DNA of 64,000 nt from assembly GCF_030209175.1 (NCBI RefSeq), contig NZ_JARVSM010000001.1, positions 558,001 through 622,000 of the forward strand, in the 5' to 3' direction. Of this stretch, positions 10,936 through 20,080 are shown piece by piece. The stretch is from Pseudomonas sp. efr-133-TYG-5 (GTDB lineage Bacteria > Pseudomonadota > Gammaproteobacteria > Pseudomonadales > Pseudomonadaceae). The notes below the pieces were generated by a model that saw only the letters and a program-made list of their open reading frames with translations, did no database searches and had not been told where the DNA came from. A program made the position numbers and the translations under genes. Positions within the stretch are counted from its first letter, which is position 1; the number at the start of each line of letters is the position of its first letter.

Positions 10936-11454
10936 ATGACCATTGTTGTTCGGCGCGCCCGTGAAGCCGATGCCCCGCACCTGCCCGCCATCGAACAGTC
11001 CGCCGCGCAACTGTTTCGTCTTGATCCACAACTGGCCTGGCTGGCGGACTCGGCGGTGCCCGATGCAGCGCAACATGCGCAGGCCATCCGCGAAGCCACG
11101 GTATGGGTCGCAGAGGTTGCACAACAGCAACTTGCCGGGTTTCTAAGAGCGGTGCCGGTCGACAACCAACTGCATATCGAAGAACTTTCGGTCAGCCAAC
11201 ATTGGCAGGGGCGCGGCATCGGTCGCAAGTTACTGTTGGCGGCGATAGAACAGGCACGCCACGCACAACTCCAGGCCATCACCCTGACTACCTTTCGCGA
11301 CCTGCCGTGGAATGCGCCGTTTTATCAACGCCTGGGCTTTTCACTGTTGACGACGCAACAAACCGACGCCTATTTGCGCGCAGTGCTGGATAACGAAACC
11401 CGCCACGGATTGCCCCGCGCACGCCGTTGCGCGATGCGCCTGGCGCTCGCCTGA
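10936..11454 (+). CDS. GNAT-family N-acetyltransferase
   Basis: Single-domain acyl-CoA-dependent acetyltransferase of 172 residues. The acetyl-CoA pyrophosphate-binding loop is visible in HWQGRGIGRKLLLAA (motif A), preceded by the strand LHIEELSV and followed by the FYQRLGF motif B. The substrate cannot be read from sequence; similar proteins act on amino acids, antibiotics or polyamines. It is separated from the arn operon by a repeat and is convergent with the LysR gene, with stops about 2 bases apart, so it is probably its own unit. Confidence 0.88.
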   Translation: MTIVVRRAREADAPHLPAIEQSAAQLFRLDPQLAWLADSAVPDAAQHAQAIREATVWVAEVAQQQLAGFLRAVPVDNQLHIEELSVSQHWQGRGIGRKLLLAAIEQARHAQLQAITLTTFRDLPWNAPFYQRLGFSLLTTQQTDAYLRAVLDNETRHGLPRARRCAMRLALA

Positions 11455-11456
11455 CG

Positions 11457-12422
11457 TCACGCCGGTGCCTTCAGATCGACGCCCAGGGCCTGGGCGAACG
11501 CCTTGACCAGCGGACTGCGCACCGTGTTGTGCCGCAGGATCAGACTGAACGGCGTGACGATGTTGATCCGCTCCGGCAACACCGCGCGAAACTCTCCCGC
11601 CGCGACCAGTGGGGCGGCGTAATGCTGAGGCAGGAACCCGACGAAGCGCCCGGTCTTGATCAACAGTGCCACCGCTTCGACCTGGGTCGCGGACGCGGAA
11701 AAACTGTCGTAGCGCGCGTAGTTGAGCTTGTCCCGGTGGATCGCGTAGCGGTGGTTGACGCACTCATAGTCCTGCAGCACATTGCCGCTCATTTGCGCTT
11801 CGGGCAGGGTGAACAACGGATGGCCGACGGCGCAGTAGACTTGCGAGCATTCTTCATACAGCGGGTAATAGTCAAACTCCTCGCGACGTTGATAAACCGG
11901 AACAATCCCAGCCACCAGGCGCCCCTCAACTACGCCGCGCTCAACTTCATCCAGTTGTGACGCTTGAAGTTGAAACCTTACTTTTGGTGAATGTTCATTC
12001 AAGTGCCTTAACGCTGCAACTAACGGTGAATTGGCATCACTGATCGTATTATCAATTACACCCACACCAAGGTCGCCGATAAGTTCATTCTGCGCAGAAC
12101 TAAGCCGATCTCGAAAGTTGTCGACAGAAGCAAATAGATCAATTGACGCCTGATACACCAGACGCCCTTCTTCGGTCAGGTGAAAGCCCTCCCGACCACG
12201 CGTGCACAAGCGCATGCCGATACGGATTTCCAGGTCGGAAATCTGTTTGCTGATGGCTGCCAGGCCCACATTCAGCTCGTTCTGCGCGGCGCTGAAACCG
12301 CCCGCCTCGACCACCGCTTTGAACACCTTGAGCAGTTTGAAGTCCAGTCCGCTGAGGGCCAACGGGGCGCGCTGCACCGTTTTCGGCGGCGGGTTTCCGG
12401 AATTGGAAAGTGGGGTTTCCAT
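11457..12422 (-). CDS. LysR-family transcriptional regulator
   Basis: Regulator of 321 residues. A winged helix-turn-helix lies at about residues 27-86 (LDFKLLKVFKAVVEAGGFSAA, then AISKQISDLEIRIGMRL), followed by a LysR substrate-binding domain. It is transcribed away from the lyase/ABC transporter cluster that begins at 12720, so the 297-base gap holds divergent promoters and it is the likely regulator of that cluster. A non-conserved N-terminal extension of about 24 residues suggests that a slightly later start is possible. Confidence 0.9.
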   Translation of the reverse strand: METPLSNSGNPPPKTVQRAPLALSGLDFKLLKVFKAVVEAGGFSAAQNELNVGLAAISKQISDLEIRIGMRLCTRGREGFHLTEEGRLVYQASIDLFASVDNFRDRLSSAQNELIGDLGVGVIDNTISDANSPLVAALRHLNEHSPKVRFQLQASQLDEVERGVVEGRLVAGIVPVYQRREEFDYYPLYEECSQVYCAVGHPLFTLPEAQMSGNVLQDYECVNHRYAIHRDKLNYARYDSFSASATQVEAVALLIKTGRFVGFLPQHYAAPLVAAGEFRAVLPERINIVTPFSLILRHNTVRSPLVKAFAQALGVDLKAPA

Positions 12423-12719
12423 AATGCTGATTTACCTCTGGCGCAATGTTCAACAATCTGTGTCCAACAACAAAAACATCGCCGACCAATAATAATGAAC
12501 ACAGAAAACAAGGCTTGGCAACTGCCACAAAATCCAGAACATCAGTGCCATGACACTGATCTCGAAACATCAAAAGCTGACACTTCGATCAGCTCTCGCG
12601 ACATTGCAACTGCCCTCTTGAAAACTGCTTTGGCCTGAGTCCGCGCACTGATTTTTCAGGCGGTTTGTGCAGGCCATGCACCCGATTTCAGTTCGCGTTA
12701 CCGACGAGGAAAACAACCA
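12423..12719. promoter_or_regulatory. Divergent intergenic region between the LysR gene and the lyase gene
   Basis: Relatively A+T-rich stretch of 297 bases separating divergent genes; it should contain the LysR binding site and both promoters. A T-N11-A-type LysR site could be accommodated, but I cannot single one out. A 47-codon frame starting at 12495 lacks a ribosome site and is not called. Confidence 0.5.
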
Positions 12720-14147
12720 ATGTCTCAAACCACCGACCGTCTCTGGGGCGCCCGTTTCAAAAGCGGCCCTTCCGCCGCCCTGGCGGCCCTGTCGCGTTGC
12801 CCCGAGCGCTATTTCCGCCTCACCCCGTACGACCTCGCCGGGTCCAAGGCCCATGCCGGCGAACTGCTGCGTGCCGGTCTGCTGGACGAGCAGGAAACCC
12901 GCACGATGATCGAAGCCCTGGACGGCATCGGCGTCGATTTCGCCGCCGGGCGTATTGCCCCGACGCTGGACGATGAAGACGTGCACACCTTCATCGAGCG
13001 CCTGCTCACCGAACGCCTCGGCGCGCTGGGCGGCAAGCTGCGCGCCGGCCGCTCGCGCAACGACCAGACCGCCAACGACCTGCGTCTGTTTCTGCGCGAC
13101 CATGTGCGCACCCTGGCGGTGGAAGTGCTGGCCCTGCAGCAGGCACTGGTGGGCCAGGCCGAGCAGCACATCGACAGCATCTGCCCCGGTTTCACCCACT
13201 TGCAGCAGGCGCAACCTATCGTGTTCGCCCATCACCTGCTGGCGCACGCGCAATCGATGCTGCGTGACGTGCAACGGCTGGTGGACTGGGACGCGCGCAC
13301 CGCGCTGTCGCCACTCGGTGCCGCCGCCATGGCCGGTTCCGCCATCGTCCGCCAGCCGCAACAGTCGGCCAGGGAAATGGGCTACGCCGGGGTCTGCGAG
13401 AACTCCATCGATGCGGTGGCCAGCCGCGACCACGTCGCCGAATTCCTGTTCATCGCCAGCATGCTCGGGATCAACATCTCGCGCCTGGCCGAAGAGTTCT
13501 GCCTGTGGTCGTCGCGCCAGTTCCGCTGGGTGGACCTGGACGACGCCTATGCCACCGGCAGCTCGATCATGCCGCAGAAGAAAAACCCCGACATCGCCGA
13601 ACTGGCCCGGGGCAAGGCTGGCCGTCTGATCGGCAACCTGACCGGTTTGCTCTCCACCCTCAAATCCCTGCCGCTGTCGTACAACCGCGACCTCAGCGAA
13701 GACAAGCACGGCGTGCTCGACAGCGTCGACACCCTGCTGCTGGTGCTGCCGGCGATGGCCGGCATGGTCGCGACCATGCGCGTCAATGTTGAAGAGCTGC
13801 GGCGTCAGGCGCCGCTGGGTTTCACCCTCGCCACCGAGGTCGCCGACTGGCTGGCGGTGCGCGGCGTGCCGTTCAAGGAAGCCCACGAGATCACCGGCGC
13901 GTTGGTGCAGGCCTGTGAAAGGCATGGCATCGAATTATGGCAAGCCTCGCCGGCGCTGCTGGCCGAGATCGATGCACGCCTGACCGCAGATGTGCGCGAC
14001 AGCCTCACCCTGGAAGCCGCCATCGCTGCCCGCAGCGGTTGGGGCGGCACCGCGCCGCAACAAGTGCGCGAGCAGATCGGCCGCCTGAAAACCGCCCTCG
14101 CCGCGCAGCAACAGTGGACCGAAAACTACCAGGGCTTCCGCCTCTAA
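12720..14147 (+). CDS. Argininosuccinate-lyase-family C-N lyase (argH paralogue)
   Basis: Member of the aspartase/fumarase superfamily, 475 residues. The superfamily signature GSSIMPQKKNPD is at about residues 280-291, and the ArgH-type segments LRAGRSRNDQTANDLRLF and GFTHLQQAQP are conserved. Automatic annotation would be ArgH. The housekeeping argH of pseudomonads normally sits near algR/hemC, whereas this copy heads a catabolic-looking operon with an ABC transporter, amidohydrolase-like proteins and an MmgE/PrpD protein. EDDS lyase and iminodisuccinate lyase are known relatives of ArgH that split N-linked aspartates to fumarate, so a C-N lyase for such a compound is the inferred role. Confidence 0.88.
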   Translation: MSQTTDRLWGARFKSGPSAALAALSRCPERYFRLTPYDLAGSKAHAGELLRAGLLDEQETRTMIEALDGIGVDFAAGRIAPTLDDEDVHTFIERLLTERLGALGGKLRAGRSRNDQTANDLRLFLRDHVRTLAVEVLALQQALVGQAEQHIDSICPGFTHLQQAQPIVFAHHLLAHAQSMLRDVQRLVDWDARTALSPLGAAAMAGSAIVRQPQQSAREMGYAGVCENSIDAVASRDHVAEFLFIASMLGINISRLAEEFCLWSSRQFRWVDLDDAYATGSSIMPQKKNPDIAELARGKAGRLIGNLTGLLSTLKSLPLSYNRDLSEDKHGVLDSVDTLLLVLPAMAGMVATMRVNVEELRRQAPLGFTLATEVADWLAVRGVPFKEAHEITGALVQACERHGIELWQASPALLAEIDARLTADVRDSLTLEAAIAARSGWGGTAPQQVREQIGRLKTALAAQQQWTENYQGFRL

Positions 14148-14164
14148 CGGCCATGGCACATAAC

Positions 14165-14285
14165 GTTGTGGCAGCGAGCTAGCTCCGGGGGGCGTTCCGA
14201 CGAATGCGGTGTGTCATTCAACCTCGATGTCGCCTGACACGGCCTATTCGTCGGAACGCCGCCCGGAGCAGGCTCGCTCCCACAG
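14165..14285. repeat. REP doublet (inverted REP pair)
   Basis: Long imperfect palindrome: GCAGCGAGCTAGCTCCGGGG...GTTCCGACGAAT, a centre with GTGTCATTCA and CTGACAC, then ATTCGTCGGAAC...GGAGCAGGCTCGCTCCC. The same arrangement with different arms recurs at 16866-16957 and 31023-31112. It separates the lyase gene from the ABC permease gene and could reduce or modulate read-through. Confidence 0.8.
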
Positions 14286-14325
14286 TGATCGTGTTGGATT
14301 TGAAAGTACAGTTCGGAGAAACACC

Positions 14326-15204
14326 ATGAGCCAGACCCAGGCAGAACGTCTCCAGGCGGAGCGCAAACTGGCGGAAAACCAGTTCGACATCACCCAGTAC
14401 CAGCATGTGCCACGGCGCTATTACGGGCGGATTTTCTTCGCCACGCTGATCGTCATCGCCATCCTCGGCCTGGTGCGCGCTTTCGCCGAAGGCAAGATCG
14501 AATGGTCGTACATCGGCCAGTTCCTCACCTCCCAGGCGATCATGTGGGGCCTGTTCAACACCATCGTCATGGCCGTGCTGGCGATGGCGCTGGGCATTGT
14601 CTTCGGGGTGATCACCGCGATCATGCGCATGTCGGCCAACCCGATCCTGCGCTACGTGGCCGTGACCTACACCTGGCTGTTCCGCGGTACGCCGCTGATC
14701 CTGCAATTGCTGCTGTGGTTCAACCTGGCGCTGATCTTCCCCACCATCGGTATTCCCGGGCTGTTCGAACTCGACACCGTCAGCCTGATGACACCGTTCG
14801 TGGCTGCGTTGCTGGGGCTGAGCATCAACCAGGGCGCCTATACCGCCGAAGTGGTGCGCGCCGGCCTGCTCTCGGTGGACACCGGCCAGTATGAAGCCGC
14901 CAAGTCGATCGGCATGCCGCGCCTGCAAGCATTGCGGCGGATCATCCTGCCGCAGGCCATGCGCATCATCATTCCGCCGGTCGGCAACGAATTCATCGGC
15001 ATGGTCAAGATGACCTCCCTGGCGAGCGTGATCCAGTACTCGGAACTGCTCTACAACGCGCAGAACATCTACTACGCCAACGCCCGGGTCATGGAATTGC
15101 TGATCGTCGCTGGCATCTGGTACCTGGCCACCGTCACCGTGCTGTCCTTCGGTCAGAGCCGCCTGGAGCGTCGTTTCGCTCGCGGCGCCGGCAAGCGTTC
15201 TTGA
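14326..15204 (+). CDS. Polar amino acid ABC transporter permease
   Basis: Inner membrane permease of 292 residues of the HisMQ/GlnP type, with a cytoplasmic N-terminal tail of about 35 residues and five or more helices. The EAA loop that contacts the ATPase is readable as [20 protein letters not shown]. An upstream in-frame extension to 14209 lies inside a REP doublet and was rejected; ATG 14326 has a GGAG ribosome site. A single permease gene implies a homodimer. Neighbouring ATPase and binding protein genes complete the importer, whose substrate is presumably the compound attacked by the adjacent lyase. Confidence 0.93.
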   Translation: MSQTQAERLQAERKLAENQFDITQYQHVPRRYYGRIFFATLIVIAILGLVRAFAEGKIEWSYIGQFLTSQAIMWGLFNTIVMAVLAMALGIVFGVITAIMRMSANPILRYVAVTYTWLFRGTPLILQLLLWFNLALIFPTIGIPGLFELDTVSLMTPFVAALLGLSINQGAYTAEVVRAGLLSVDTGQYEAAKSIGMPRLQALRRIILPQAMRIIIPPVGNEFIGMVKMTSLASVIQYSELLYNAQNIYYANARVMELLIVAGIWYLATVTVLSFGQSRLERRFARGAGKRS

Positions 15205-15214
15205 GGAGTCGAAC

Positions 15215-15979
15215 ATGAGAAGCATCGTCAAGGCCGTCAGCCTGAACAAGTATTACGACCAGTACCACGCGCTCAGGGACATCAACATCGAAGTCGAGCA
15301 AGGCGAAGTGCTGTGCATCATCGGCCCGTCCGGCTCGGGCAAGAGCACCCTGCTGCGCTGCGTGAACCAGTTGGAGAAGATCGACAAGGGTGGCCTGTGG
15401 GTCGACGGCGAGCTCGTCGGTTACCGCGTGGTCGGCAACAAACTGCACGAACTCAACGAATCGCAGATTGCCCGCCAGCGCTTGGCCACCGGCATGGTGT
15501 TCCAGCGCTTCAATCTGTTCCCGCATATGACCGTGCTGCAAAACATCATTGAAGGCCCGTGCCAGGTGCTCAAGCGCTCGCCCAAGGAGGCGCACGAAGA
15601 AGCCCTGGAACTGCTGGCCCGGGTCGGTCTCGCCGACAAGTGCAACAGCTACCCCATCGAACTCTCCGGCGGTCAGCAGCAACGGGTGGCCATCGCCCGC
15701 GCGCTGGCCATGCGACCGAAGCTGATGCTGTTCGATGAACCTACTTCGGCACTCGACCCGGAACTGGTCGGTGAGGTGCTGTCGGTGATGCGCGACCTGG
15801 CGCAGACCGGCATGACCATGATCGTCGTCACCCATGAACTGGGCTTCGCCCGGGAGGTTTCCAACCGCATGGTGTTCATGGACGGCGGGCAGATCGTGGA
15901 GGCTGGAAGCCCCGAAGAAATACTAATAAGTCCGCAAAACCCGCGCACCCAAAGCTTCATTTCTGCCGTTCGAACCTGA
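15215..15979 (+). CDS. Polar amino acid ABC transporter ATP-binding protein
   Basis: ABC ATPase of 254 residues. Walker A is GPSGSGKST (37-45), the Q-loop region reads [17 protein letters not shown], the signature is LSGGQQQR (150-157), and Walker B with the catalytic glutamate is LMLFDEP (170-176). The sequence is of the GlnQ/HisP type that energises import of polar amino acids. It starts 10 bases after the permease gene with a GAGGAG ribosome site, and is followed closely by the binding protein gene. Confidence 0.95.
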   Translation: MRSIVKAVSLNKYYDQYHALRDINIEVEQGEVLCIIGPSGSGKSTLLRCVNQLEKIDKGGLWVDGELVGYRVVGNKLHELNESQIARQRLATGMVFQRFNLFPHMTVLQNIIEGPCQVLKRSPKEAHEEALELLARVGLADKCNSYPIELSGGQQQRVAIARALAMRPKLMLFDEPTSALDPELVGEVLSVMRDLAQTGMTMIVVTHELGFAREVSNRMVFMDGGQIVEAGSPEEILISPQNPRTQSFISAVRT

Positions 15980-16018
15980 GGCCCCTTTGGCCTTCACAAC
16001 ACTCATAAGAGAACGTCC

Positions 16019-16843
16019 ATGAAGAACTTCGTCATTCCAGCAGTACTCACCGCCCTCATGTCCTGCGGTTTCGCCGTGGCCGCCGAGTTGCCGGCCAGCA
16101 TCAAGGAAAAAGGCGAGATTGTTGTCGCGATCATGCCCAATTACCCGCCGATGGATTTCAAGGACCCGGCCACCAATACCCTCACCGGTCTCGATTATGA
16201 CCTGGGCAACGCGCTGGCCGAGCGCCTGGGCGTGAAGATCAAATGGCAGGAAACCGGCTTCGAGCAAATGATCAATGCGCTGACCACCGACCGCGTCGAC
16301 CTGGTGCTGTCGGGCATGACCGACACCGCCGAGCGCCAGGCCAGCGTGACCTTCGTCGACTACTTCACCAGCGGTCCGCAGTTCTACACCTTGCAGAAGA
16401 ACGCCGCGACCAACGAAATCATCGACCTGTGCGGCAAGAAAGTCGGCACCAGCCGGCGCACCACGTTCCCGGCGGAAATCGCCGCGTGGAGCAAGGAAAA
16501 CTGTGAAGCGGCAGGCAAACCGGCGATCAACGTGATCGGCACCGAAGGCTCGGCCGACGCCCGCGCGCAACTGCGGCAGAGCCGGATCGACGCGGCCATG
16601 CAGGGCAGCGAGACGCTGTCGTACCTCAAGACCCAGGAAAAGGACATGTACAAGACTGTCGGCCAGCCGATCTCCGTGCAGTTCACCGGGTTGGGTGTGA
16701 GCAAGAAGAAACCTGAGCTGAGCGAGGCGGTGAAAGTCGCGTTGCAAAGCATGGTCGATGACGGCAGTTATAACGCGATCCTGAAGAAGTGGGATCTGGA
16801 GCTGGGTGCTATCAAGGAAGTGACCATCAACGCGGGCAAGTAA
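16019..16843 (+). CDS. Periplasmic amino acid-binding protein of ABC transporter
   Basis: Solute-binding protein family 3 protein of 274 residues with a Sec signal peptide (MKNFVIPAVLTALMSCGFAVAA, cleavage after AVA-A). The mature part has the family features GLDYDLGNALAERLG and RVDLVLSGMTDTAERQ. It would capture a polar amino-acid-like ligand in the periplasm for the permease and ATPase encoded just upstream. The ligand cannot be read from sequence, but the operon suggests an N-substituted aspartate or related compound. Confidence 0.93.
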   Translation: MKNFVIPAVLTALMSCGFAVAAELPASIKEKGEIVVAIMPNYPPMDFKDPATNTLTGLDYDLGNALAERLGVKIKWQETGFEQMINALTTDRVDLVLSGMTDTAERQASVTFVDYFTSGPQFYTLQKNAATNEIIDLCGKKVGTSRRTTFPAEIAAWSKENCEAAGKPAINVIGTEGSADARAQLRQSRIDAAMQGSETLSYLKTQEKDMYKTVGQPISVQFTGLGVSKKKPELSEAVKVALQSMVDDGSYNAILKKWDLELGAIKEVTINAGK

Positions 16844-16865
16844 TCCGGTCAGCGCCACCTTTCCA

Positions 16866-16957
16866 TTGTGGGAGCGAGCCTGCCCGCGAAGTCAGTGTGT
16901 CATTCACCAGTGATGTCGACTGACATGGCCTCATCGCGAGCAAGCTCGCTGCCACAG
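16866..16957. repeat. REP doublet
   Basis: Imperfect palindrome beginning TGTGGGAGCGAGCCTGC and ending GAGCAAGCTCGCTGCCACAG with the central GTGTCATTCA ... CTGACATG spacer. Same family as the elements at 14165 and 31023. It sits between the binding protein gene and the first deacetylase-like gene. Confidence 0.8.
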
Positions 16958-16992
16958 GTACAGCGTACGTCCCTACATGTGTGGAGCGCCCA

Positions 16993-17841
16993 ATGCTCAG
17001 TTCCCCCCAACCCACCTGGCCCGACCAGCACAAAGCCTGCCTCGCGCTGGCCTTCGACCTCGACGGCCCGACCGGCGATGCCATGCTCAATGGCTCGATC
17101 TGGCGCAAACCCGAGTATTTCGGCTTCGGCGGCTACGGCCCGTATCGCGCCCTGCCGCGCCTGTTGGATCTGCTCGACGCCTTCAACATCCCGACCACCT
17201 TCTTCGTCCCCGCATGGGTCGTGGAGAACTGGCCGAAACAATGTCAGGCCATCGTCGAACGCGGTCATGAAGTCGCTTACCACGGCTACCGGCACGAGTC
17301 TTTCTACGCCCTGACGCTGGACCAGCAGCAGGCCGTGATGAACAAATCCCGCGACGTCTTCTGGCAGTACCTGCACATCCGTGCCGAGGGTTTTCGCACC
17401 CCGTCCGGTGACTGGCGCGCCGAGACGCCAGCGATGCTCGCCGACAACGGCGTCGTCTATTCCAGCAGCATGCGCGGCGACGACCGTCCGTATCTGGTCA
17501 ACGTCCCCGGCCGCGACACGCCGCTGGTGGAGATCCCCGGGCGTTGGGAAATGGACGATTACGCCTCCCTGGCCTACACCCGCGCGCCGAATTTTCCGTC
17601 CGGGCTGGATCGCACCGCCAGTTACCAACTGACCCTCGACAACTGGCAGCGCGAGTACGACGGCGCGATGGACGAAGGCCTGTGCCTGACCACCCTGTTC
17701 CACCCGAAAATCACCGGCAAACCGGGGCGCATCCTGTTGCTGGAGCAACTCTTCGCACACATGCGCCAGCGCGATGACGTGTGGTTCGCCACCTGCCGTG
17801 ACGTCGCCCGCTGGTGGCTCAAGGAGCATCACCATGGCTGA
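16993..17841 (+). CDS. Polysaccharide deacetylase / PuuE-like hydrolase (copy 1)
   Basis: NodB-homology fold protein of 282 residues. The first acidic motif is ALAFDLDGPTGDAM near residue 20, and the metal-type H-x3-H motif is present in EVAYHGYRHES. Length and layout resemble allantoinase PuuE and related amide/imide hydrolases rather than secreted chitin deacetylases; there is no signal peptide. ATG 16993 was chosen over the GTG at 16981 because GGAG lies six bases before it. The next gene overlaps it by 8 bases and encodes a paralogue, so the two proteins are made together and may associate. Confidence 0.88.
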   Translation: MLSSPQPTWPDQHKACLALAFDLDGPTGDAMLNGSIWRKPEYFGFGGYGPYRALPRLLDLLDAFNIPTTFFVPAWVVENWPKQCQAIVERGHEVAYHGYRHESFYALTLDQQQAVMNKSRDVFWQYLHIRAEGFRTPSGDWRAETPAMLADNGVVYSSSMRGDDRPYLVNVPGRDTPLVEIPGRWEMDDYASLAYTRAPNFPSGLDRTASYQLTLDNWQREYDGAMDEGLCLTTLFHPKITGKPGRILLLEQLFAHMRQRDDVWFATCRDVARWWLKEHHHG

Positions 17842-18721
17842 TTCCCACGTCTGGCCACACGGCAAGCGCTGCGCAGTGGTGCTCACCGTCGACTACAACG
17901 ACATCCACGGCATTCTCACCCAGGCCCCGGAAGTCGCCGGCCGCGACAAGACCCTGTCGGTGTGGCGCTACGGCACCCAGCGCGGCGTCGAGCGTTTGCT
18001 CGGTCTGTTCAGGGAACTCGGGGTGCGCAGCAGCTGGTTCGTGCCCGGCATCGTTGCCGAGGAAAATCCGCAGCACCTCGCCGCGATTCTGGCTGACGGC
18101 CATGAAATCGCCAGCGCCGGCTACCGTCATCAGGACTACGACACGCTGGATCTGACCGCACAAAGCGCGGACGTCGCCAAGGGGTGTACTGCGTTGCACG
18201 CATTGACCGGCGTGCGTCCGACAGGTTTTCGCCTACCTGCCGGCAACGGTGCTCCGGGCTTCATCCACGCCTTGAAAGATCACGGCATTCGCTGGTCGTC
18301 ATCATGGCGCGGCGATGATCTGCCGTTCTTGCACCCGACCGCACCCGAAGTGGTCGAGTTGCCGCTGCATTACGAACTGGAAGACGAACCTTATTTCGCC
18401 TTCAACCTGAGCCCGGCCGTGCCGCCGGCGCAATCGCGGATCGCCTCCTACAGCCACACCCTGGGCAACCTGCAAATGGACTTCGCCGGATTCCACCGCT
18501 TCGGCCTGTGCTACGTGCTGCGCCTGCACCCGGAAATCATCGCCACGCCGGGGCGCATCGGTGTATTGCGCGAGTTGCTGCAAGGCATTGTGCAGCATGA
18601 CGACGTGTGGATCGCCACCGGCGCCGAAGTCGCGCAATGGTGGACGCAGACAGCGGCGCCGGTCGCGCAGGATCATCCGGCATCGGTGTATGAGCGCCAT
18701 TATCGGGACAACCTCGTATGA
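17834..18721 (+). CDS. Polysaccharide deacetylase / PuuE-like hydrolase (copy 2, His motif altered)
   Basis: Second NodB-fold hydrolase, 295 residues, overlapping copy 1 by 8 bases. The first motif reads LTVDYNDIHG. Where copy 1 has YHGYRHE, this protein has SAGYRHQ, so the first metal-type histidine is alanine. PuuE-type allantoinases are reported to act without the usual metal site, so this need not mean loss of activity. Other landmarks are FRLPAGNGAPG and WRGDDLPF, close in layout to PuuE. Its stop overlaps the MmgE/PrpD start by 4 bases. The likely job is hydrolysis of a C-N bond in the operon substrate. Confidence 0.87.
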   Translation: MADSHVWPHGKRCAVVLTVDYNDIHGILTQAPEVAGRDKTLSVWRYGTQRGVERLLGLFRELGVRSSWFVPGIVAEENPQHLAAILADGHEIASAGYRHQDYDTLDLTAQSADVAKGCTALHALTGVRPTGFRLPAGNGAPGFIHALKDHGIRWSSSWRGDDLPFLHPTAPEVVELPLHYELEDEPYFAFNLSPAVPPAQSRIASYSHTLGNLQMDFAGFHRFGLCYVLRLHPEIIATPGRIGVLRELLQGIVQHDDVWIATGAEVAQWWTQTAAPVAQDHPASVYERHYRDNLV

Positions 18722-20070
18722 CGGAACGCATGCAGCGGCTGGCGCAGTTCTGCGTCGGGACCCGCTTTGAAGACCTGCCGCCGGCGTTGGTGGAACAGGC
18801 CAAGCGACACATTCTCGACACCTTCGGCGCGGCGCTGGCCGGGGCCGACAGTGCGGTGGCGCTGCAGGCGCGGCAGGTGTTCGGCGCCGAGCCGGGCACC
18901 GCACTGGTCTGGGGTTCGTCACTGCGCGTCGGCGCGGGGCATGCGGCGTTGCTCAACGGCATCGCCGCGCATGCGCTGGAGCTGGACGACACCGGCGGTT
19001 GCGATCACTCCGGCGCGGTCGTGTTGCCGGCGGTGATGGCGGCGCTGTCGCTGGTGGATCGCCCGGTGGACGGTCGCGAATTCATCACCGCCGTGGTGAT
19101 CGGTTACGAAATCGGCCGACGAGTGCTGGAGGCTTGCGGCAGTTATTCGGCCCACAACGGCGCCGGCTGGCACTCCACCGCCACCTGCGGCGTGTTCGGC
19201 GCGGCAGCAGCCTGTGCGCGGATCCTGGCCCTGGATGTCGGGCAAACCGTGTCGGCGCTGGGCATCGCCGGCAGTTTCAGCGGTGGCTTATGGGCGTTCA
19301 TCCATGACGGCTCGCAGAGCAAAAAACTGCACAGCGGGCGGGCGGCCGAGGGTGGTCTGCTCGCGGCGCGTTTTGCTCGCGAAGGCGTCAGCGGGCCGTC
19401 GGTGCTGTTCGATGATGTCTGGGGTGGCTTTCTCAAGACCCTGGCACCGGGCAGTGCGCAGCCGGATGCGCTGGATGCCGAATTGGGCGGCGTGTGGAAA
19501 CTCGCGCGCTGTTCGCTCAAGCCATACGCCGCGTGTCGTGGCACTCATTCGGCGATCGATGCACTGGGGTTGTTGCTGGAGCAATTGCAGGTCGGCGCGG
19601 ATCAGGTGGAAGACGTCCAGGTGAACCTGTGCGGTTTTCTGCTCGACATGTGCGGCGGTCGCGACATCCACAGTCTGGCCGCCGCGCAGATGAGCCTGCC
19701 CTACGCCCTCGCCGCACGGCTGGTGCTCGGCCATTGCCGGCTCGAGGCTTACGAAGAAGAACCGCGCAACGATCCGCGCATGGCTCACTGGTTGACGCGC
19801 ATTCGCCTTGAAGTGGATGAGCGACTGTCGGAGGATGGCGAGCCGGTGGTCGTTGTTCGCACCCGCGACGGGCGTCAGGTGAGCCTGTGTGTCGAGGTGC
19901 CGCTGGGGGCGCCGGGCAATCCGTTGAGCGAGGCGGCGCTGGAGGAGAAGTTTTTCAGTCTGGCGTTGCGGGTCATTTCACCGCTCAAGGCCGAGCCGTT
20001 ACTGGCGCAGTTGCGGCAACTGCAAACGCTGGCTTGCGTGCGCGACCTTGAGCACCTGTTAACCGAATAA
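18718..20070 (+). CDS. MmgE/PrpD family protein
   Basis: Cytoplasmic protein of 450 residues with the MmgE/PrpD landmarks AKRHILDTFGAALAG, HALELDDTG near residue 85 and KLHSGRAAEGG near residue 205. The family includes 2-methylcitrate dehydratase, cis-aconitate decarboxylase and iminodisuccinate epimerase. No methylcitrate-cycle genes are nearby, while an ArgH-like C-N lyase and a polar amino acid importer are in the same unit, which favours an epimerase or isomerase acting on an N-linked dicarboxylate. It overlaps the preceding gene by ATGA. The specific reaction is inference. Confidence 0.88.
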   Translation: MTERMQRLAQFCVGTRFEDLPPALVEQAKRHILDTFGAALAGADSAVALQARQVFGAEPGTALVWGSSLRVGAGHAALLNGIAAHALELDDTGGCDHSGAVVLPAVMAALSLVDRPVDGREFITAVVIGYEIGRRVLEACGSYSAHNGAGWHSTATCGVFGAAAACARILALDVGQTVSALGIAGSFSGGLWAFIHDGSQSKKLHSGRAAEGGLLAARFAREGVSGPSVLFDDVWGGFLKTLAPGSAQPDALDAELGGVWKLARCSLKPYAACRGTHSAIDALGLLLEQLQVGADQVEDVQVNLCGFLLDMCGGRDIHSLAAAQMSLPYALAARLVLGHCRLEAYEEEPRNDPRMAHWLTRIRLEVDERLSEDGEPVVVVRTRDGRQVSLCVEVPLGAPGNPLSEAALEEKFFSLALRVISPLKAEPLLAQLRQLQTLACVRDLEHLLTE

Positions 20071-20080
20071 GGACATTTGA

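Noticed and set aside
12495..12638. 47-codon frame between the LysR and lyase genes
   Set aside because: No ribosome site, no recognisable features, and it lies in a divergent promoter region. It could be a tiny leader peptide, but nothing in the sequence supports that.
18160..18190. Pseudogene interpretation of the second deacetylase-like gene because of the lost histidine
   Set aside because: The frame is intact, tightly coupled to both neighbours, and PuuE-type relatives work without the usual metal site.
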